Below, in pieces: positions 1 through 6,108 of a DNA stretch of 64,000 bases. Below the pieces are notes generated by a model. It saw only the letters and a list, made by a program, of their open reading frames with translations. It searched no databases and was not told the origin of the DNA. How positions within the stretch are numbered: the stretch's first letter is position 1; the number at the start of each line of letters is the position of its first letter. Source of the stretch: Gemmatimonadota bacterium (GTDB lineage: Bacteria; Gemmatimonadota; Gemmatimonadetes; Gemmatimonadales; Gemmatimonadaceae); the NCBI GenBank assembly GCA_026387915.1, contig JAPLKS010000017.1:372001-436000 (forward strand). Reading direction: 5' to 3'. The position numbers were made by a program, and so were the translations under genes.

Positions 1-1
1 G

Positions 2-76
2 CGTGAACTCGGGATTTCCCGCGCCACACTGATCAAGAAAATCCGCGAGTATGATCTCGCCGAAAAACCGCGCTGA
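2..76 (+). CDS. C-terminal end of an NtrC-type (Fis-HTH) regulator, truncated by the window edge
   Basis: Only the last 24 codons are visible, in the frame that starts at base 2 and stops at TGA 74-76. They read as the recognition helix of a Fis-type helix-turn-helix (RELGISRATLIKKIREYDL), the usual carboxy end of sigma-54-dependent activators. In that family the helix binds enhancer sites upstream of -24/-12 promoters. The receiver and AAA+ domains, if present, lie outside the window. A stand-alone Fis-like protein cannot be excluded. Confidence 0.75.
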   Translation, partial: RELGISRATLIKKIREYDLAEKPR

Positions 77-83
77 GGCTGAG

Positions 84-266
84 ATGACCACCGACCGCAT
101 GGCGTGCCGCTCCTGCGGCAGGGAAGAACGGGCGTCGGAAGGCTACCCGTGCCAGCAGTGTGGCACCTTTATTTGCCAGCTGTGCAACCTGCGCGGCGTC
201 GTCCTGTGCGCGAAGTGCGAAGCCGCCTCGACGGCATCCCCCGGCCGCGCAGACTCCGCTAGCTGA
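84..266 (+). CDS. Small eight-cysteine zinc-ribbon-like protein
   Basis: A 60-residue protein starting at ATG 84, eight bases after the preceding stop; an upstream in-frame ATG at 51 would overlap the regulator gene by 26 bases and is less likely. Eight cysteines form four CxxC pairs at residues 8/11, 23/26, 31/34 and 42/45, spaced like a cross-braced treble-clef (B-box or RING-like) site that could hold two zinc ions. No other domain, signal peptide or membrane segment is seen. Its stop overlaps by eight bases the convergent gene ending at 259. Partner and function are unknown; the closeness to the regulator gene suggests co-transcription. I do not recognise a named family. Confidence 0.6.
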   Translation: MTTDRMACRSCGREERASEGYPCQQCGTFICQLCNLRGVVLCAKCEAASTASPGRADSAS

Positions 267-681
267 CCAGTCCGTGCATGGGCGCCACAGGGGCGCCGAT
301 GCGCACGTGCAGCGTGAGTTCAGCGCGCGCGTCACCGTCCACGTCGATGCGCATCGTGTGTGCACCCGCCACCTGGATCGGCAGGTCAATCGACGCGATG
401 ACGGGAATATCCAGATCGTACGCCCCGGGCGGCGGCGTCCCGACTTCAAGCTCGCCGGACGACGACCAGATCTCCTCACCGGTGGGGCTTTGCCAGCAGA
501 AGGCCAGTGAGTGCAGGCCGGCATCCTCAGCGTCGGCCTTCAGGCGCACGACGAGCGTGGCCCTCGGGTGTACCGCCGGCAGGCTGCCAATTGATAGCGC
601 ATCGAACACGCCGAGGATATTGAGTTTGCCTTCCTGCGAGAGGTTGGCGGCGTCGGCGAAGAGAGCGAAGGAGACATGCAT
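259..681 (-). CDS. DUF6941-like conserved protein
   Basis: A 140-residue protein read from ATG 681; the frame is open further upstream to 795, but those codons show no protein-like pattern. The start (MHVSFALFADAANLSQEGK) and the following LNILGVFDAL look like a small conserved soluble family that I recall as DUF6941, in which the amino end begins directly with this strand. The predicted protein is beta-rich, with alternating hydrophobic strands and no signal peptide or catalytic motif. Function is unknown. It is divergent from the permease gene at 798 and convergent with the zinc-ribbon gene, so it is probably monocistronic. Confidence 0.65.
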   Translation of the reverse strand: MHVSFALFADAANLSQEGKLNILGVFDALSIGSLPAVHPRATLVVRLKADAEDAGLHSLAFCWQSPTGEEIWSSSGELEVGTPPPGAYDLDIPVIASIDLPIQVAGAHTMRIDVDGDARAELTLHVRIGAPVAPMHGLVS

Positions 682-730
682 GCCGTAAAGGTACGAACCC
701 GGCGCACCGTTCAACAGCGACCCGCTCGGC

Positions 731-751
731 CTGCGGGCGATTTGCCCGCAG
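731..751. repeat. Hairpin in the divergent intergenic region
   Basis: An inverted repeat with a perfect 8-bp stem (CTGCGGGC / GCCCGCAG) and a GATTT loop lies midway between the divergent starts at 681 and 798. It has no T tract, so it is not a typical terminator. It might be a protein-binding site or chance in GC-rich DNA. Confidence 0.4.
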
Positions 752-785
752 CACGCAATGTGTCCGCAGGGGTTCCACGAGGGGT

Positions 786-791
786 TAGTTT
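786..791 (+). promoter_or_regulatory. Candidate -10 element, leaderless start of the DMT permease
   Basis: TAGTTT lies exactly six bases before ATG 798. No Shine-Dalgarno is present. The spacing would place the transcription start at or next to the start codon. No clear -35 is seen. Confidence 0.4.
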
Positions 792-797
792 TCAACT

Positions 798-1727
798 ATG
801 AGCGTACACGCAAAGAGCCAAGTAGCACGACGCGAGGTGCTGGTCACCGAGGCCTTACTGCTGATTATGGTGGTGGTGTGGGGCGTGAACTTTGCCGTGC
901 TCAAGTACGGCACCACCCAGTTCGCACCGCTCGCCTACAACGGCATCCGTATGACTGTCGGGGCCCTTGCGCTGTTGGCAGTGACCTTCTGGTCGCGCGA
1001 GCCGCATCCTATACGCGCCGACATTCGGCGCCTGATGGTGCTCGGCGTGCTCGGTCACGGCATGTATCAACTGTTCTTCATCCTCGGCCTGTCGCGCGCG
1101 CGCGCCGGTACCGCCTCGCTGGTGGTGGCGTCGAGCCCGGCGATCATTGCGATCGTCGGCCGACTCCTCGGCGTGGAACGCATTTCGCGGCGCGCGGTGA
1201 TGGGAATCGCGTGCTCGATCACCGGCATTGCGTTCGTCATTCTCGGCTCCGCGGCCACGCACAGCGAAGACGCGAGCGTCGTGGGTGATTTGCTCATTCT
1301 GATCTCGGTGGTGTGCTGGTCCTTCTATACGCATCTGATGACGCCGATGCTCTCGCGCGTCAGCGGCCTCCAGATCACCACCTGGACGGTCGTGGGCGGC
1401 ACGATTCCGATGCTGATGTTCGCCATGCCCGACATCGTCCACGTGCAGTGGTCGCAGGTGGGGCCGCTCGCGTGGGGTGCGGTGTTCTACAGCGGGCTCG
1501 CCGCCATGGGGGTCGCGAACCTCTTTTGGTTTCGCGGCGTACGCGTGATCGGACCAACGCGCACCGCCATGTTCTCCAATCTGCAGCCGATTGTGGCCGT
1601 GCTCGTGAGTTGGCCGCTCCTCGGTGAAATCCCCACGATGTGGCAGGGCGTGGGCGCGGCGGGCGTGTTGGGTGGCTTGTTGCTGACGCGACAGTCGTCC
1701 GCTACCGAACCGGCGCACGGCGAATGA
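798..1727 (+). CDS. EamA/DMT-family permease
   Basis: A 309-residue integral inner-membrane protein with about ten hydrophobic segments arranged as two EamA repeats of five helices each. The first begins around residue 17 and the second around residue 155, each starting with a similar helix and a Trp-Gly motif. The drug/metabolite transporter superfamily exports metabolites, amino acids or drugs by proton-linked antiport; the substrate cannot be read from sequence. It is the first gene of a tightly packed operon: its stop overlaps the next start by four bases (ATGA). It has no ribosome-binding site and an AT-rich TTAGTTTTCAACT lead-in, consistent with leaderless translation. Confidence 0.9.
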   Translation: MSVHAKSQVARREVLVTEALLLIMVVVWGVNFAVLKYGTTQFAPLAYNGIRMTVGALALLAVTFWSREPHPIRADIRRLMVLGVLGHGMYQLFFILGLSRARAGTASLVVASSPAIIAIVGRLLGVERISRRAVMGIACSITGIAFVILGSAATHSEDASVVGDLLILISVVCWSFYTHLMTPMLSRVSGLQITTWTVVGGTIPMLMFAMPDIVHVQWSQVGPLAWGAVFYSGLAAMGVANLFWFRGVRVIGPTRTAMFSNLQPIVAVLVSWPLLGEIPTMWQGVGAAGVLGGLLLTRQSSATEPAHGE

Positions 1728-2419
1728 AGATCGCGCTGTTCGACATTGACGGCACCATCCTCTGGTCCCGCGGCGCGGGGCGTCGCTCGATGGAGCGTGC
1801 GCTCATGGCGGTGCATGGCGCAGTAGGCGCCCCAGGGTATCGCTACGATGGCAAAACCGATCGGCAGATTGTGCGCGAGTCCATGCGCGACGCGGGTATT
1901 CTCGAAGCCGACGTCGATGCTCGCATGGACGAAGTGCTCGATCGCTATTTGACGGAACTCGCCGTGGAGCTTTCGGGCGCCGATCACCAGTCCATGCTCC
2001 TTCCTGGCGTAGAAGCCATTCTGAATGAAGTGGAATCTCACGATGGCGTGATGCTGGGCCTGCTCACTGGTAATGTGGCCTCGGGCGCGGAGCAGAAATT
2101 GCGTCGCGTGGGTATCGACATCGGGCGCTTTCAAGTGGGCGCGTTCGGGAGCGATCACGAGGTGCGGCATGAGCTCCCCGCCATTGCGCAGGCGCGCGCG
2201 AGCGCACGACTCGGTCGCGCTGTCCCTGGTGGTGCGGTGATCGTGATTGGCGATACGCCGAGCGATGTGGCGTGCGCGCAGCCGATTGGCGCCCGCACGA
2301 TCGCCGTCGCCACGGGGTCGTTTGATGTGCCGGCGCTTGCCGCCTGTCGCCCGACCGCCGTGTTTGCTGATCTTTCCGACACTGCTGCGGTAATGGCCGC
2401 AATCCTCAACGATGCGTGA
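1724..2419 (+). CDS. HAD-superfamily phosphatase
   Basis: A 231-residue soluble protein with the HAD signature at its start: motif I FDIDGTIL supplies the nucleophile and acid/base Asp pair, motif II is the LTGN segment near residue 106, and motif IV (VIGDTPSDV) carries the acidic metal ligands. The helical cap after motif I makes it a phosphoglycolate-phosphatase-like member (Gph/YjjG style). The substrate is undetermined. The start ATG 1724 overlaps the permease stop and begins directly at motif I, as is typical; the open frame upstream to 1640 lies inside the permease gene. The stop overlaps the CYTH gene by eight bases, so translation is probably coupled. Confidence 0.88.
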   Translation: MKIALFDIDGTILWSRGAGRRSMERALMAVHGAVGAPGYRYDGKTDRQIVRESMRDAGILEADVDARMDEVLDRYLTELAVELSGADHQSMLLPGVEAILNEVESHDGVMLGLLTGNVASGAEQKLRRVGIDIGRFQVGAFGSDHEVRHELPAIAQARASARLGRAVPGGAVIVIGDTPSDVACAQPIGARTIAVATGSFDVPALAACRPTAVFADLSDTAAVMAAILNDA

Positions 2420-3005
2420 AGTTGAACTGAAGGGCGTTGCAGACGATCCTCACGCAGTCCAGCGTTCCCTTGCTGCTGCGGGCGCCGAGCTCGTATATGA
2501 AGGGCGCCTGCGCGACCGACGCTACGACACCGTGGCGCGCGCGCTCATCGCGCGTGACGAAGTGCTCCGCCTGCGCGTGTACGACGGCAAGGGATCCGGC
2601 GAGGCGATGCTCGACTGGAAAGGCCCCACGACCTATGCCGATGGCTACAAGGTGCGCGAAGAAATTTCCACCTCCGCCGGCGACGGTGACGTGCTCGCTA
2701 TGATGCTCGAACGGCTCGGCTACGAGGTGATTCGTGAAATCGATCGCGAGATTGCGCAGTACACCGTGTGTGGTGCGACGGTGCGCATGGAGTGGTATCC
2801 GCGGATGGACGTGCTGATCGAGGTGGAAGGGGAGCCGGCGGCGATTGAGGCGGCGATTGCCGTGCTCGGTGTGCCGCGCGCGAACTTTACCTCCGAACGG
2901 TTGCCGGATTTTGTGGCGCGTTTTGAGGCGCGCACCGGCCAGCGTGCGGCCATCTGCCAGCGCGAACTCGAGGGTGATTACCGCTACGGGGCGCGCGATG
3001 CCTGA
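2412..3005 (+). CDS. CYTH-domain protein (class IV adenylyl cyclase / triphosphatase fold)
   Basis: A 197-residue soluble protein that opens with the ExExK motif (EVELK, residues 3-7) defining the CYTH triphosphate tunnel. Alternating Arg/Glu-rich strands follow (VLRLRVYDG, MLDWKGP, KVREEI, MEWYPRMDVLIEVEG), as in class IV adenylyl cyclases and thiamine or inorganic triphosphatases. Chemistry on a triphosphate with divalent metal is expected from the family. Whether it makes cAMP or hydrolyses a triphosphate cannot be told. It is coupled by an eight-base overlap to the HAD gene upstream and by another eight-base overlap to the M14 gene downstream. Confidence 0.85.
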   Translation: MREVELKGVADDPHAVQRSLAAAGAELVYEGRLRDRRYDTVARALIARDEVLRLRVYDGKGSGEAMLDWKGPTTYADGYKVREEISTSAGDGDVLAMMLERLGYEVIREIDREIAQYTVCGATVRMEWYPRMDVLIEVEGEPAAIEAAIAVLGVPRANFTSERLPDFVARFEARTGQRAAICQRELEGDYRYGARDA

Positions 3006-5625
3006 GACCATCACGCTGGGGCTCCCGGAGTTCACGCGTGCGTTGCGCGTTTTCGCCACGCGTGCTGCGCTTGGCACGATGGAGCAGCGCGTCTTGTTTG
3101 CGCCGTTGTTGGCGGCGCGGGTGTCGGCCTCCAGAGTGAGCGGAGCGGAAGGGCGCATCGCCGCATTTGACGCGACGCGACTACGCACCGCGCTCAATGG
3201 CGCCCTGACGGAACTGGCGCTGGCGCGAGAACCGAAGTCGGAGCCTGATCGGCGCGCGGCGCTGGCACGCCTGCACGATGCGGCGGCGCCCACGTTTGCC
3301 GCACTGGAGCAACTGCGTGCCGCCGCAGCAGAAGTGCGCGCGGCCAGCAGCGAAGCCGGGCGCGCCAGCTGCTGGCCGCAGTGGACGGCCGCGGTTCAGA
3401 CGCTATTCACCGCAACCGACGGCATGCTGGCCGAGGTGCTCGAAGGGCGGGAATCGGCGGCGCGTTCGGGGGCGGCGAGCCGCGCGATCGGTGTCGCACT
3501 GTTCGCCGTGGGGGCATGCTCGTCGTTGCTCGCGGCACCGCTCAGCGCGCAGCACGTGACGCTGCGTGTGCCGAGTGTGCGAGCGGAGTCGCTCCAGGCG
3601 CGCGGGTTTGACGTGGTGGGTGTGGATCGTGGCGACGCATTGGTCGTGGTAGATGCGCGCGAACGCGCGCGACTCGCCGGCCTTGGGTGGCAGGGTGCCG
3701 AAGTCCGCAGTCTCAATGCTTTGGCACCGAGCGCGGTTAGCGCGGCGCCATTTCGCGACTACGACGACGCCTCGCGCGGCGTGCGGGCGTTCATTGATTC
3801 GCTCGCACGCGTGAACTCGCGCGTCAGCGTGGACACGCTGGGCCTGAGTTACGAGAAACGGCCGATGCTCGCCGTAAAGATTGGCCCGAAGGGCGACAGC
3901 CCGTCGCGGCCGAATGTGATTTTTGTGGCGACCTATCACGCGCGCGAGTGGGGCGCGACGGAAACGGCGCTCCGGCTCATCACCTATCTCGCGACCGCGA
4001 GCAATGCGCGCGTGGACTCGCTGCTGCAGACGCGCGACATCTGGATTATTCCGGTGGCCAATCCCGACGGCTACCAGTACACCTTCACGGCCGATCGTCT
4101 CTGGCGCAAAACGCGCTCGCCGCAGGCCGGTGGTGCCGTCGGTGTGGATATGAACCGCAATCACCGCGCCAGTTGGGGGCTCGACAACGTCGGGTCGTCT
4201 AACGATCCCGGCTCAGAAATTTTTCGTGGACCGTCGCCAGCGAGCGAGATTGAGACGCGCAACATCGAGGCGTTCCATACGGCGCATCCGCCGGTGGTTT
4301 CGATGAGCTATCACACCTACGCGGGTTTGTTGATGTTCCCGCCAGGCGCCGTGTACGGCGAAGTGCCGGCCGACCTGCCGGCGTATCAGACGCTCGCCGG
4401 CACCAACGCGCACCCCGCCGTCAAGGATCGCCTGCAGGGTTCGATGCGCACGTTCTATTCGCCCTCGGAAGCGTGGACGCTGTACACGACGAATGGCGAA
4501 TACAATGATTGGGCGTCGGCCACCTTTGGTGCCCTCTCGTTCACCACGGAACTCTCGAGTGGCTACAACGTGGCGGGCTACTACGGATTTGAATTTCCGG
4601 CCGACACCACGCAACTGCGCACCTTGTTCGACGACAACCTACCCTTTGCGCTCGATCTGATTGAGAGCGCGGGCGACCCGTCGGTGTATGCAAGCCCGAG
4701 CACGGCGCAGCGCCCGCGCGCGTTGCGGCTCGAATCGCTCTCGCCCGACATTCGCGTCACCGTGCCCAAGGCAGCGGTCGCCAACGTCACGCTCAGCGCG
4801 CCGACGCCGCTCGCGTTTCGCGTGGACAGCACGTCGGGGGCGCGGTATTTCCGACGGCTCATTGCCGGCAGCAGTGCGCGTCCCGCGCACGTGACAGTCA
4901 GTGCGTCCGGCCAGTCGGCAGCGTTCACCGCGCTTGGGTATGGCGGTGCCGAAGTGAGCGATACGGGGTGGACCGCCACGTCGTTTGTGCGCGATTCCAC
5001 TTTCACCATGGCCGGTAAGTATTCATGGCGCACCCCTGGTCGAGGTGAACTCAAATCGCCGGTGTATACGGTGCCGGCGACCGTGGACACGGTGTCGCTC
5101 ATCTTCTGGACGCGCTACAACGGCAGTGGCTTTGATGAGGCTCCGGCTGGGCTGGTGGAAATGTCCACCGACGGCGGCACCACGTTCTCGCTCGTCGCGC
5201 GTATGCAGGGTTTTGGGCCGCTCTATTATCCCGAACAAGTGACCGTCGGCGGTGTGAAGGGGCGCAAAATCCAGTGGCGCTTTACGCCGATTGCCTTGCA
5301 GTGGTGGCTCGATGAAATCACCACGGTGGCACACGGCGCCGTGCAGCTCGCACCGGCCGCCACGAGTCTTCCGTTCTTGCCCTCTGAAAACCCGGTCAAA
5401 CGCAGCGCGGTCTATTTTCAGTGGCCCTTCCCGGGCGCAACGGGTGATCTGCATGCGTATGACATCACGGGGCGCCTGGTGTGGCGCTCCCAGGTGACGC
5501 AGGACGGCAACGTGAAATGGGATCTCGCCGCTTCGTCGCTTCCGAACGGCGTCTATCTGGTCGTTGCGCGAAGTGCTGGGAAGGTGCAGCGCCTCAAACT
5601 CTTCGTCACGAGGGACGGCCGGTGA
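2998..5625 (+). CDS. M14 zinc carboxypeptidase fused to an N-terminal cytosolic-type domain, with a T9SS-like C-terminal tail
   Basis: An 875-residue open frame from ATG 2998. Residues 1-160 are Ala/Arg-rich, helical and lack a signal; I do not recognise them. Residues 163-182 are a hydrophobic stretch ending LLAAPLSAQ, which looks like a secretory signal peptide buried inside the protein. The M14 catalytic domain follows. Zinc ligands are H314 and E317 (HAREW) and H439 (SYH), the substrate-binding Asn-Arg is in DMNRNH, and the general base is E518 (TTEL). Beta-rich domains come next. The last 75 residues (NPVKRS, LHAYDITGRLVW, LPNGVYLVVA, RLKLFVTR) resemble FlgD/T9SS type A sorting tails. 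An alternative internal start at ATG 3424 would give a conventional 20-residue n-region before the signal. It is coupled to CYTH and acpS. Confidence 0.85.
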   Translation: MPETITLGLPEFTRALRVFATRAALGTMEQRVLFAPLLAARVSASRVSGAEGRIAAFDATRLRTALNGALTELALAREPKSEPDRRAALARLHDAAAPTFAALEQLRAAAAEVRAASSEAGRASCWPQWTAAVQTLFTATDGMLAEVLEGRESAARSGAASRAIGVALFAVGACSSLLAAPLSAQHVTLRVPSVRAESLQARGFDVVGVDRGDALVVVDARERARLAGLGWQGAEVRSLNALAPSAVSAAPFRDYDDASRGVRAFIDSLARVNSRVSVDTLGLSYEKRPMLAVKIGPKGDSPSRPNVIFVATYHAREWGATETALRLITYLATASNARVDSLLQTRDIWIIPVANPDGYQYTFTADRLWRKTRSPQAGGAVGVDMNRNHRASWGLDNVGSSNDPGSEIFRGPSPASEIETRNIEAFHTAHPPVVSMSYHTYAGLLMFPPGAVYGEVPADLPAYQTLAGTNAHPAVKDRLQGSMRTFYSPSEAWTLYTTNGEYNDWASATFGALSFTTELSSGYNVAGYYGFEFPADTTQLRTLFDDNLPFALDLIESAGDPSVYASPSTAQRPRALRLESLSPDIRVTVPKAAVANVTLSAPTPLAFRVDSTSGARYFRRLIAGSSARPAHVTVSASGQSAAFTALGYGGAEVSDTGWTATSFVRDSTFTMAGKYSWRTPGRGELKSPVYTVPATVDTVSLIFWTRYNGSGFDEAPAGLVEMSTDGGTTFSLVARMQGFGPLYYPEQVTVGGVKGRKIQWRFTPIALQWWLDEITTVAHGAVQLAPAATSLPFLPSENPVKRSAVYFQWPFPGATGDLHAYDITGRLVWRSQVTQDGNVKWDLAASSLPNGVYLVVARSAGKVQRLKLFVTRDGR

Positions 5626-6005
5626 TCATCGGACTGGGATTCGACCTCGTAGAGATTGCGCGCGTGGAGCGCTTGCTCGCCAATAAGGGGGAGCGCGCGC
5701 TCAAGCGTCTCTTCTCCGACGACGAAGTGGCCTACGCCACGGGGCGCGCTCGTCCGGCCATGCACCTCGCGGCTCGGCTGGCGGCCAAAGAAGCGGTATT
5801 CAAGGCCCTCTCAGGGAGCGATGATGCTCGGCTGATCGGCTGGCGAGAGGCCGAGGTGGTGCCACGTGAGGGGCATGGTCCGTGGCTGCGGCTGACCGGT
5901 CGCGCTGAGGCGCGCGCGGCCGAACTGGGGGTGACCCGCATCCTGCTGACTCTTAGCCACACCGACACAACAGCCGGCGCCGTCGTGGTGCTCAGCGGCC
6001 AATAA
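5622..6005 (+). CDS. acpS: Holo-[acyl-carrier-protein] synthase
   Basis: A 127-residue protein, the usual AcpS length, starting at GTG 5622, which overlaps the stop of the peptidase gene. The amino end IIGLGFDLVEIARVERLL carries the conserved metal-binding Asp, and RLAAKEAVFKAL is the second signature. AcpS transfers phosphopantetheine from CoA to the serine of acyl carrier protein in the cytosol, activating fatty-acid synthesis. It is last in the five-gene operon that starts at 798. The longer open frame upstream lies within the peptidase gene and is not used. Confidence 0.95.
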   Translation: MIIGLGFDLVEIARVERLLANKGERALKRLFSDDEVAYATGRARPAMHLAARLAAKEAVFKALSGSDDARLIGWREAEVVPREGHGPWLRLTGRAEARAAELGVTRILLTLSHTDTTAGAVVVLSGQ

Positions 6006-6031
6006 AGGCCCCCCGCGCTCGGCGGAACGCT

Positions 6032-6058
6032 GCCGGCGCGGTTCAGTGTGGCGCCGGC
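6032..6058 (+). terminator. Possible terminator hairpin after acpS
   Basis: An 8-bp perfect stem (GCCGGCGC / GCGCCGGC) with an 11-base loop lies 27 bases past the acpS stop. There is no T tract, so intrinsic termination is uncertain. Confidence 0.35.
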
Positions 6059-6094
6059 GGTGCCCCCTAGTAGCGCGGCGCTGAAGTAGCCGAC

Positions 6095-6100
6095 TAGCTT
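6095..6100 (+). promoter_or_regulatory. Candidate -10 element of the iron permease
   Basis: TAGCTT lies eight bases before ATG 6109 in an AT-rich pocket. The same hexamer at the same distance precedes rlmI (61256-61251, minus strand). No Shine-Dalgarno exists, so transcription probably starts close to the start codon. Confidence 0.4.
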
Positions 6101-6108
6101 ACTAGTAT

